A stretch of 64,000 nt of DNA, taken from positions 103,609,967-103,673,966 of the forward strand of contig OX422216.1 in the NCBI GenBank assembly GCA_949130495.1, given 5' to 3'. Positions within the stretch are counted from its first letter, which is position 1. The number at the start of each line of letters is the position of its first letter. A model generated the notes under the pieces. It had not been told where the DNA came from. It was given only the letters and a program-made list of their open reading frames with translations, and ran no database searches. The position numbers were made by a program, and so were the translations under genes. The stretch comes from Sambucus nigra (taxonomy: Eukaryota > Streptophyta > Magnoliopsida > Dipsacales > Adoxaceae). Positions 23,805 through 33,930 of this stretch are shown here, piece after piece.

Positions 23805-23816
23805 CGAGGCAAGTGA
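23805..23816 (+). promoter_or_regulatory. Putative GC-type 5' splice site in the LTR
   Basis: GAG|GCAAGTGA matches the consensus of GC-AG intron donors. The core AGGCAAGT recurs at the matching place in each complete LTR: solo (8120-8127 as its complement), B (12467, 20263), C (46838, 54681), F2 (42946) and F3 (61831). A candidate acceptor, TTTCAG, lies directly before the gag ATG. Splicing is inferred; there is no RNA evidence here. Confidence 0.5.
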
Positions 23817-24263
23817 TTTAATTCCGTTTAATTCTGAGAATGTTTCTTCCATGTTAGAAAATTCTAAGATTTACCTTTGTTCTTGAAAGTTAATGAAAAA
23901 CCCATGAGTTTGGAATTTGAATACTAAATTTTGAGAAGAAATTGCATGTAGAATCGTATAGAGATGATTACCCTGATGTTAATATATGTTGGATGTAACA
24001 AAAACGGATCTAATTTGAGTAAATTGATGATTATAAATTTCTAGGGTTTATGTTCTTGAATATTTGGGGGGAAAGTGAAGAGACTTGATGATTTAATGAT
24101 GTTTCGGATGAATTGATTCCTTAAAACACGTTAGTATGTGACCTTGATATGTTTAGGATTGATTAGAGACCTTAAAACATTGTTAGGACGAATTTTAGAG
24201 GAGTTTTGAGGAGTAGAAATTGGTGAAAAACGAAAGTAGAAATTCTGGGCTTGAATCTGGTCA

Positions 24264-24452
24264 CTCGTTAGAAGACCTACCCAGGTCATTCGAACGAGCT
24301 TCTAACGAGGGTGAAGTTCGTTCGATAAACTCGTTCGAACGAGATCTCGTTAGAAAGCCCACTTCGTTCGAACGAGATCTCGTTAGAAGACTGAGTTCGT
24401 TCGAACGAAGTCTCGTTCGAACAGCCTCATTCGAACGAGACTTCGAACGAGT
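24264..24452. repeat. Palindrome cluster, Tekay-A 3' LTR
   Basis: Shorter than the 5' copy: one CGTTCGAACGAGCT-type unit and a linker at the left end are absent. It begins 1112 bases into the LTR. Confidence 0.9.
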
Positions 24453-26077
24453 TGACAGTTTAGGCTTTTTAGCCTGTTTTGATCCCAAGTGCCCAGTAAC
24501 CTTGCGTATAGGTAGAGATAGCCTTTCCTTGATGAGCAATTGACATATTTGGGATGTTTGGAAAATAATGAGGAGTCAAACCTAGAAGTGTAGTTTGAAC
24601 CTAAGGAAAAATGTGAAGTAGGACGTGAGTGTCTATTACGATGTGAGCTATTGACGGCCTAATTAATTATATTAGCCAAATGGTGTAGTATTATATGTAA
24701 GTACGAGAAGAGATATGTACCAATATATATTATGGTGATTACTAAGACGTGTGCATACTTAGTATATATGTATTGACTTTATGTGTATGACATACCTACC
24801 ATACTTGCTATCACGGGAGGTTCGCGTTCGCTTAGGGCCCTCTAATCCTTGTGTTGCCCGGATTTAGACTGGTTAGCTCGATGAACATAGGTCAGAGAAG
24901 GACTTATTGGGATGTTAATAAGTCTGCTGATCGTGGGAGCGCAGGTATGTGCGTGACCCATGTGATGTGACTGTGTTCGCCTCCACTATTTGTGATTTGT
25001 GTTATCTGAACGATTCCTGAGAGATTCGGAATACGTGATTCCTTATGTACGTGATGTACCGGGATGGATAGCAGAGTATGTGTGCACCGCAGCTTAGTCT
25101 CGGGGTGCTTATATTGTATATTTATGTTGTGGAAAATATACACTTAATAAATTGGGAACTTTCATATGGTATCGTGTGTATAACTATGGAATAACATAAA
25201 AGGGATCATCTATAATGAGTTGTATTATTTTTATGCGAGAACCTGAATTTACGTTAAGCCCCTATTTAATTGAGATCGTTATAATGTTAATGGGAACCGA
25301 GTAATAAGGGTAGGACCTATGACAGTCTAGCTAGATATGATGTCACTTAGCTAGTGGTTAGTGTCATATTAGATGGGTACTTACGTTAGGAGTGCACATT
25401 TAGTCGAGAGGTGAGGATTTCATGTGAGTGCACGTCCTAACATGTACTTTGCATTTAATGTTTTAAATGTTTTTAAAGCACTTGCAGGTTTTTAAAATAT
25501 CTCCACATTCGGGCTCTGACCCGTTTGCTTTCAAATCTATTTTTTTTGTAAAACCATTTTAGGTGCCCAGCCACAAGGACACCATGCATAGGATACTCAT
25601 TCAGGTGACGAGTTGTAGTTGTTTGTGGAAGCTACAGGGATTTGCTTTTAGACGCTTCTACCATTTGGATTCTATATTCAGTATTCTTCAGTTGTAGGGC
25701 ATGTTGCCCATTTCTATTAGAGACATCTTTCCATTTCAGTTTTTCAGACTTTGGCATGTATTGATTCAGTATTCAGTTTAGTTATTTCAGTTTGTGGTAT
25801 TGTAGTGAGGAGTTTTCCTCCAGACTTTATTTACATTATGTGATGGTTAATCTATTTACTTCGTTATGGTGAATGGTGTATTATTCTTGTTTTAAATCTT
25901 TCACTGCATGTTAATCAGACTTTAATTAAAATTTGGCAACTTACTTTTTAAATACTAGGTGGTTAGTAATAATAAAAATGTTTTCGACAGTGATGCTATT
26001 AGCTGAGCCAACTTGGCATTTTGAATTAATTTAATAAAGGAGTAGCTACCCGGTATTTAATTAGTCGGGGTGTCACA

Positions 26078-28570
26078 TAATCAACATATCTTCATCTTGA
26101 GGATTTAACACCTCGATCTGATAGGTTTGGGCTAATTTCTTCCTTTGTTCTTCATCGGCCGAGGTGTAATAATGCTCACATACTTCTACCTATTTCCTTT
26201 CACCACTCAGACACAATAGTTGGTGGGGAACTTGAGGCATTGGTGAACTATAGAGGCTACAACTTCAAATTTCTTCAGGCCCACTCTTCCAATCATGATG
26301 TTATAATTCGATGAAACATCCTTGTTAAGGACAAAGAATCTCATCTTCTCTATTCTACAAGTCGACCATAACCCTATAATAACTTTCGATTCAACTGTAC
26401 CTTGCAGGTACACTTTTTCTTAGAGAACTTAATCAAAGGATGATGGCATGCCTCAAGTTTTCTATCACATAGTTATAATCTTTCAAAAATATCATAGAAC
26501 CTGACATCGACATAGCTTCCGTTGTCCACCAGGATTCTTTTTACATTTCTACCATGTACCATCACAGTGGTTACTAGAGGATTATCATGGGGATACAATA
26601 GTCCTGAGAGGTCATCCCTGGATAATTCTATCATTAGCCTTTCTTTGGTGACCTTACGAGGTCGTGTGTCTGCTATTGCTGCCATGTTGACATCCTTGTT
26701 ATTAAAAAAAGCTCTCGCCTCATTGAGGTACCCTTTCCTTTCAACTGGTTCATCACCTCCGTCAGTATCTCCTCCTACAATGAAGTTGCATTCAAAGGAT
26801 ATCACATTCAATTATTTTACGGGATCTATAAGATGAGGTGGTAGGTCGGGATTCTCCTCATCTTTACATTCTTGAGCTCTCTTTCGATCTTAGTTTCAGG
26901 CACGAGGTGATCTTGACCTTCTTTTGTCTTTTTAATTTTCACAGGCTCGTGATGGTTTGACATTCTTATCTACGTATTTTTTGAGTTTCCTTATTTTAAT
27001 AAGGGTCTCAATTTTGTCTTGCAAGAATAATCAATCCATGGTTTTGTGTTCGTGAAATTTATAAAACTTGTTTTTGTCTCACCTTCCACTAGGAGTTTTC
27101 AGCTTCTCAGGCCACTTCAGCTCACCATTTCCTTATACCTCATAGAGGATATAGTGTACCCTTATTCTTAAGGGATTATATTCATCAACTTAAGGTATGG
27201 CCTCTTCTCGTTCTTCCCTTTTGGTCCCACTTTGGGCTTCTTTATCGAACTTCTATTTTCTTTGAACTTTTATAGATGAAGTCCTTTGCAACCATGGCTT
27301 CTTCTATGTTCATTATCTTCCTCGCCTTCACCAACAGCTCGCCTTGGTCAGCATCCAAAAGAGTTTCCTGGGCAATAACCCACTCATTATTGCTGTCATA
27401 AACAACTTTTCATTGTAATCCACAACAACTTCTAATTTTTCGACATTAAACATGGTAATGTACTCCATTGTCATTTCATCCTCACGATGACGGATGCTTA
27501 ACAAGTGAGCCAACCTTTTTATAGGTTTTTCTCTGAAGAAGAAATTGTTTACAAAGACGTCGATCAGCTATTTAAACTTTGAGATATCCCCTTTAGGAAA
27601 ATCATTATACCAAATTTGAGCAGGCCAGTGAGACTGCTCGAGAAAGCTCTGCAGTCATCTTACCAGCTATAGAGAATATGTCACATGCGTCTTGATATTT
27701 CTCCATGTTTAAGATAGGGTTTGATTTTCCTTTATACAGGGGAGTAATCACAGGTGGAGAAAAATTTCAAGCATGGGATAACTGATCACAGAGGTCCTGA
27801 ATGGAGACCCTTGAACAAAACTTGTCTACGATAAATTTTTGGTTTTTACGAGGTCACCCAAGCGATCTTCAATTCTGTTTATTAGATCCCTTCCATGGCT
27901 GAGCTTCCTCGGCTACTGTATCAGGTTGTTTGTGTCTTTCCACCGAGTTTTCTTCCCTCCAACAGACTTGCTTGCATCGATTGGATTTCTTGGCGTGACT
28001 TTTAGAACCCTCGCTTTGTCTAGGATCCAACTTCCTGCATTATGTTTGTCTTGTGAAATCTTTGGGGTGCGAATGTGCTCACACCCCTTTTTTTCCCAAC
28101 CTCTCAAAGATTGGCGTTCTTTTGAGCCTTTCAAAGGCACTTATTCGTTCCTCTGAGTACGTCTGGTCATCACCATTGCTACCAGTCTATATAATGGAGG
28201 TCCTACATGCCTAATAAGATGATTTCTTGAGTTTGGATGCTCGTCTCCGACCCTATATTCAATTTTTTGGGATTTTCCAAGGCTTTAACTCGACTCTCTT
28301 GCCTCTTATCTCTCTAGGGGCAAGTGGAGGTGTTTCTTTTTGTTTACCTGAAATTATTTCCAAAGCTCAGAGGTTGATTTTCTCATCCTTTTTAGGCCAG
28401 CACACTTTGTGTGATCTGCCTCATGTTTTCTTTCATAACCTCTTAGCTTTTAACCAATCTATGCATGAATCTAGCTAGGTCTCGTATTCCAATAGGAGTG
28501 GATGGAGGTGCATCTTCCTTTTCACTGCAACTTTCTAGATTTTCGGTCATTATTGCAAGAATGCCCTGAG
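26078..28570 (-). pseudogene. Decayed Tat-type gag-protease (Tat-2)
   Basis: Read on the minus strand, this holds pieces of a Tat-lineage Ty3/Gypsy gag and protease. A gag block at 27328-27513 (YITMFNVEKLEV) parallels the Tat-1 gag (REYIARFNKDKLEV). A knuckle-like KFHEHKTMD block with following DKIET is near 26980-27080. The protease block ILVDNGSYVDVRFYDIF is near 26473-26530, and a post-protease IMIGRVGLKKFEVVASI block is at 26207-26413. Many stops and frame changes separate them. The coding order ends abruptly at 26078, where Tekay-A inserted, so the rest lies left of the window. Confidence 0.75.
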
Positions 28571-29579
28571 AAACAGAGTATAGTTACAAGAAAATAGAGT
28601 GTGTCAGAATTTCTTTGATTTTGATAACGGGGGACTATTTTAGGCTGGAAGTGAGAGTATTTAGAAACAATTCACACTAAATTTGTTGATGAAACAATAA
28701 TTTAGAGATTTTGAGCAAGAAATCGAATGATATTACTAATAGAATCAGTCAAATGGCTGTATGATGGAATTTAGGGAATTTCGACTGGGAATTCAAAATT
28801 TCCACAATTAGGAATTGGGAATTGGGTGAGAAACAACTAGGCATTAAACATTTCCCATAGACGATGCCATTCTGTTATCATCTAAAAATGGAATTCAGTC
28901 TGTATCTTAAATACAAGAACACCAATCCGAGATAACAAACAATAGATATGTGATATATAGTGAGAAGAGGAGGAGTATAAGAGGATTAACATTGAGATAT
29001 AGGTGGTTCAGCCTTATAGAATGGCTTACGTGCAGAGGGTGATTTGTTACTCTTAGATATGTCCCATAAAATCCAATCGTATTTAGGGTTTTAGATAATA
29101 AAGATGTTCGAGTATGTTTATTACGGGTTTAATTATATAATCAACTGTCTGCTCCCTTCCTTATAGGAGACTTGTTCTTTTATAGTGATCTTTGTAGAAG
29201 GAACATATGTGCTGGTCAACATGGGCCAGGTGAGGGCCTTTTGCATTAGTGGTACACTTCTTGAGTTACTTAAGGGTTTTTCCCATCAAACAGGAATCTA
29301 CCACATGTTGACCATCTGAAAAATAGGATAGATGTTTTTGGCCAGCTGCCAAAGTTCTAAGTTGTCAATTTTCCTTGATGTCATCCACCTAAGAAAGGAA
29401 TATGGTTGAGCTCATGGATCGGTCGAGCTATTGTACTAACATCTCTTCGGTTCTTCCAGATCATGAGGTGTTGTTCACAAATATTGTATAACATGGATTA
29501 CATAAGTTAATTAGATAAGTTTTACAACTTTCAATTATTTATCATTTAATAAGGTATGCGTGATGTAATAATTACCCTA
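28571..29579. other. Unassigned repeat DNA between Tat-2 and CACTA-1
   Basis: AT-rich, with no coding frame that I recognise. By position it should contain the 5' UTR and perhaps the 5' LTR of Tat-2, then the 3' non-coding side of CACTA-1. I could not find matching LTR ends or a TSD. Confidence 0.4.
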
Positions 29580-30394
29580 TGTGATACCCAAAGTCTAAAT
29601 TCACTATCCGAATGCAAAATTGTCCTTCATTTTTTATTGTGCCTGGACACATTATATTTTCCACACTAAATAACAAAATTTATCAATAAAGTGATAAAGT
29701 AGGTAAAATAACAATATGAATAAAAATTACATTGTGAACTTATTCTCTCCATTTGTCGACATGTTCATGGGTTTCAAACACATAACGAGTCACTTGCTCA
29801 TATTTTAAACATATCAATTTAACTTGTTTGCCCATGAATTAACCACCCTCATCGACGAACTCATCGCCATCATCTACAATGTTATGACTGAGCATATATT
29901 CCTTAACAAACATAGATGCCTCTAAAGTAACGCATTCCTCCGCGATAGATCCTTCAATGTACCTCATATTCTTAATATACTCTTTGAAAACTTTCAACAA
30001 CCTTTTAAATGAGCACATCCATCGATATCTTACTGGGCCTTAAAGATGCGCATTATCGCATTAGTGCATCAACAAGTGAATACTTATGTCGAAGAATGAT
30101 GAGGGAAGTACTTCTTCGGCACACAAGTTGCTTTTGCAGTCATGATTTGCTTTCGGTTAACTACTTTTCTACACAAAAGTGTGAAAAAAAAGTATAATCT
30201 GCATAATGGACCTCTGCAATTCCTTATTCTTAGAGAAACAATACTTAAATAATAAAGGGACGAGTTGCATGATCACATGCTAATCGTGAGACTTGCACTT
30301 TTGTAGATGATGTGTAGCATTGGTCACAATGCTCTATATATTTGATGAAAAATTATAGGGAACTTTCAAATTATGTAGTTTGTCTAAAAGCACC
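29580..30394 (-). pseudogene. CACTA-1 transposase, C-terminal part (TNP2 type)
   Basis: Minus-strand pieces match the C-terminal half of En/Spm-type TNP2 transposases: a KSHD-x-HVIMQ block with LVPLLF near 30240-30290, then a degraded block like the family's RWMYPxERxxxxLK...EGxIAEGY near 29880-30020. Stops are frequent. At 30394 the frame stops at the Tat-1 insertion. It continues without loss at 56081-56085 and beyond, because gcacc is the duplicated target. The gene is inactive and partial. Confidence 0.78.
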
Positions 30395-31341
30395 TGATAT
30401 GTCCAAAGTGCACCCTCTTACTCAAAGCAACTAACCTCGTCCAGTCTCACAACCGAGGTGACCAGAAGCCCATGGTAACCATCAGTAATATCGTCTCTCA
30501 TAAGAACGGCCTTGGCCGACATTAGCAACCTCATATACCAACCTCGTTCGACCAACAGCCGGGGTCAGCTAGGTCATGGGCTCAATCATCTACCAACATC
30601 ATCATCGGCCCCAGCCGACGTTGCGGTCACTAGCCGAAATCAGCATCTCATAGGCTCATCTCCTAACATCATCATCGGCCCTAGCCAACGTTACATCTCA
30701 TACCTAACCTCGGCTAACACACCTGACCCGGGGTCATCATGGATATAAACCTTGGACAAAGCAACAGTCAAACTTCACCAAACTTATAGTCTACCAGGCC
30801 GAGGTTGCACCAGTCAAGGACACAAGGCCGAGCATTTTTAAACGCATGCAAGGTAAAGAACACGTGGACAAAATTAGTTGTCACCGAATTAATCCCCTCA
30901 CGTGAGGGAATATTTCATCATCATTCTCTACATGTGACAGTGATAAATGGCTTTACTAGATTGGCTAGATCATCACACACATGCTCATTCCATGCTTGGG
31001 GGGTACATTACACCCCCGAAACACTATATATACTTGTCTTCTCCTACCTTGTAGGGGATCTATGATTACAAACCCTAGCCAAACTCTGGTGCATTGACAG
31101 TAGAGAGAGAAAGTGGAGTGATTGTATTACTAAGGCCATTAGAGCCCTCTTCTGATAGTGATTCTTACACTCACTTGCACAGTGGACATAGTCCAGATTG
31201 GCTGAACCACTTACATCTCAGTGTTCATCCTTTTCTCCTCACCTCCTTCTATACATACATATACTCGCTTGTGCTGCCATTGTTATCACTTGTTTGAGCT
31301 TGTCAACACCTTATCTGATAGTGCTATTCACGTCATCATCA
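30395..31341 (+). repeat. 5' LTR of Tat-1
   Basis: 947 bp, matching 39563-40512 plus 56074-56080. Repeated AACCTCGGCT and CCGACGTT-like phrases give it a distinctive composition. A TATATATACTTG box near 31025, followed by CCTACCTTGTAGGGGATC, could be a core promoter; this is an inference. Confidence 0.88.
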
Positions 31342-31362
31342 TTTTGGCACAGTCTATGGGAA
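31342..31362 (+). other. Likely primer-binding site of Tat-1
   Basis: TTTTGGCACAGTCTATGGGA follows the LTR end. It resembles the TTGGCGCCGTCTGTGGGA-type sites of Tat elements with a few changes. I did not match it to a particular tRNA. Confidence 0.55.
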
Positions 31363-31524
31363 CGAGAAGATTCAACTCTTCATTTTTGCAGCTTAACCTC
31401 ACCGGAGACTCTGGTGGTGAACCAGGCCTCACCCTTCGTGTGAAGTTATTTCACTATTGAAAGAGGTCCTTTAAGGTATTTAAGCTCTCTAATATTTTTA
31501 TTGCAATCTCTTTAGTCCTAACAT

Positions 31525-33258
31525 ATGGCACCGGAGTTACCACCACCTCCTCCACCATCTAGTGTTGGAAGACCCAGTTCCAGCCAAGCACCACCCCAGT
31601 CTGAGATGGTTGATGTGGTAGCAGCCTTGAGGTCAATCAATGAAGGAGCAGTTTTTCCAGCTAAGGCAAAATATGATGAGGCCACCTGGAGTCTCACTGA
31701 AAATGATTACTCTGGCGGCTGTTCAACCACATCCTAAGGCCAAGGGACCACCCCAAGCACCGCGAAAGGACCAACCTACACCTCAGCGGAGGAGGGACGT
31801 CGCTGACCCTAGACGTTTACGTCTGGAGAGGCAAGGAAACCCTTGCCTTGAGGATAGGTACGATGACCTTGAAGCAGAAGATGCTCCAGCAGACTGCTGG
31901 GAGCCATATGAGGTTTCAGATAACACAGTACATCATATACAACAGAGCCGAGGTTGCGGAGCAAGAAGGGTTGAGGTTGGTGATGCCCAGCAAAGAGGAT
32001 TAGCTTTTGATCACTTGAGTAGAGGGTCGGACTTTGAAAGGCTTGGCCTAGTTAATGATCTGAGGTAGAGGTCATCTACGTCGAGAAGTACAACTGGCCC
32101 ATAGAGGGAAGATGGTGAACATCAGCCTCGCTATGGCTGACCTTTACATGGATAGGACTGTGGCCAAAAGGTCAATAACCGACGTTGTGCAGCAGCTGGG
32201 GAACCCTCAGTTCACCCCTTGGAGGTGGCTGGGGACAACCTCGGCCAGGACGACGTTACTAAACCATGGAATGACTCCATTCAATGACTGGAAGAGAAGA
32301 TAAGGAACCTCATAAAAAGATAAGACCCACTGCAAAGGGGATTCTCAGAGGCCCCATTTATGGCAAGAATTGTGAACTTTCCAACCCCTGCCAAATTCAA
32401 GCCACCAATGATGTCTCCCAAGTATGATGGAAGTACCAACCCGGTACATCATATTGAGATGTATCAGTCTGCAGCAGACATTTATTCAATCCCTGATGAG
32501 ATGATGTGTCGAGCTTTTTCAAGCACTTTGACGGGAGGTGTGTATATTTGGTTCACTTCCCTTCCTAAAAATTCTGTGGAGAACTTTAAGGATTTGGCTG
32601 AGCGGTACACAACTTTTGTTTTGGGGTAAGACCTCAGAAGAATACAACCCATCTACTCTATGTAAAATAAGGCAAGAATGAGAGCCTCAGAGAATACATT
32701 GCAAGATTCAACAAGGATAAATTGGAGGTTAAAGATTACGAAGAGAATATAGCTATGACAACCCTTATAGGAGGACTTCAGAAGGGGAAGTTGCTATAGA
32801 ATCTTGCTGAAGACCCTCCAAAATCCATGGCCGAGCTATTAGCAACAGCTGGTAGGGTCATGAACGCTGAAGAAGCAATGGCCGCAAAGTATGAGAATGA
32901 GAACGGAAGTAGCAGTGGAAAATTCTAAAAGAAGAAGGATGGAAAGAAGAGGGTTGTAAACGACAAGTTTGAACACTACACTCCTCTAACTGTGAGCTGG
33001 AACACATCCTCAATGAAATAAAGAATGATAGGTCCCTGAGATGGCCGGAGAAGCTGAAGGCTCCTCCACATAAGAGGAATAAGAACCTATGGTGCAAGTT
33101 CCACGAAGATCACAGTCATCTAACCGAAAAGTGTTTTGCCTTGAAGGATGAGATTGAGAAGATGTTGAAGTCTGGAAAGCTTAAGAAGTATGTGGATGGA
33201 AGAGCTTCTAAGGGAGGAAGAGACGAACCTAAAAAGATTCCCCTGCCTGAGAAGTCAG
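31525..33258 (+). pseudogene. gag of Tat-1
   Basis: The first frame starts at ATG 31525 with a Pro-rich N-terminus. After several frame changes the gag core appears at 32360-32629, continuing as REYIARFNKDKLEV and LATAGRVMNAEEAM near 32690-32890. A CHHC-like knuckle (CKFHEDHSHLTEKC) near 33090-33135 leads into DEIEKMLKSGKLKKY. Stops lie near 32626, 32660, 32798 and 32926. The last open frame (33141-33554) crosses into RNase H-linker sequence, so the gag end is fused in frame to a later part of pol. Confidence 0.8.
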
Positions 33259-33930
33259 GCAGGTTGATGACTCGGGCCATTGAGTTGGGGGAATATGACA
33301 ATGTTTATCAACTCAAGGTTGCCATAAAGGGGAAGGCACTTGCAGAATTTGTAGCAGAGTTTACCTGGGAAGAGGTTGAGATCGAAGTTAGTCAGAGGGC
33401 TGCTGATGAACCAAACAAAAAAGTCTTCCAAGATCCGGACGAGGTTAGGTCAAGCAGGCCTGGAAAAAATGTAGTTGAGAATGAGGAAGACGGGTACCTC
33501 TTCAGACAAGGGACCCTATCAGAGGGGAACTTCTCTTCAGATGAAGATGTTTGAACCTCTTTGTTGATGGGTCATCTTGTGAATGCGAAAGCGGAGCGGG
33601 GCTGATAGTGTCAGCACCAGATGGTACCGACATTGAATATGCACTGAGGTTCAACTTCAAAGCTTCAAACATGAGTCAGAGTATGAGGCATTGATAGCAG
33701 CTCTCTCCTTGGTAAAAGCCCTTAGTGTTGGTCGACTCCTAGTCCACAGTGACTCAAGGTTGGTTGTCAACCAAATCCTGGGAGTGTATGAGGCCAAAGA
33801 CAAAAGGATGGCCAAAAACCTGAAGAGGGTAAGAATGATGCTAGAAAGCTTCAAGGAAGTGAAGATGAAGAGGATACCTCGACAAGACAACAGTCGAGCC
33901 GATGCACTGGCGAGGTTGGACTAAGCAATA
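33259..33930 (+). pseudogene. Tat-1 pol fragment: linker and second RNase H
   Basis: Begins with a block normally found between the first and second RNase H of Tat elements (RAIELGEYD then AIKGKALAEFVAEFT), joined directly to gag. The second RNase H follows: LFVDGSSC near 33560, SEYEALIAAL near 33670-33705 and DNSRADALARL to 33924. There is a frame change near 33545-33560 and another near 33660. Protease, RT and the first RNase H are absent. Confidence 0.82.

Larger units (their letters stand above)
1..26077 (+). mobile_element. Tekay-A, Ty3/Gypsy chromovirus, interrupted twice
   Basis: A plus-strand LTR retrotransposon whose 5' LTR starts upstream of the window. It comprises a partial 5' LTR, primer-binding site, gag, protease, RT, RNase H, integrase with a chromodomain-like tail, polypurine tract and 3' LTR. 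Two later insertions split it: a solo LTR in gag at 3351-8771 and Tekay-B in pol at 10124-20913. Each is flanked by a perfect 5-bp target duplication, so the host reading frame resumes cleanly. By eye the two LTRs differ at roughly 18 positions plus several indels over about 2.1 kb. Tekay-A is therefore older than its passenger Tekay-B. It is dead through four in-frame stops and at least two frameshifts. Confidence 0.93.
23153..26077 (+). repeat. 3' LTR of Tekay-A
   Basis: 2925 bp from TGTAATACCCCG to CGGGGTGTCACA. It is the only complete sense-strand family LTR in the window, so it is the reference for LTR offsets. The GA-rich tract is near base 590, AG|GCAAGT near base 655 and the palindromes at about 1112-1300. 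The next five bases (taatc, 26078-26082) should be the TSD, but the left copy is outside the window. Confidence 0.95.

Noticed and set aside
24264..24452. Heat-shock elements from the TTC and GAA words
   Set aside because: The consensus needs TTC and GAA separated by two bases in alternating series; here they abut (TTCGAA), so spacing is wrong.
26473..28570. A host gene between Tekay-A and CACTA-1
   Set aside because: The readable blocks are Tat gag and protease with many stops; no exon-intron gene structure was found.
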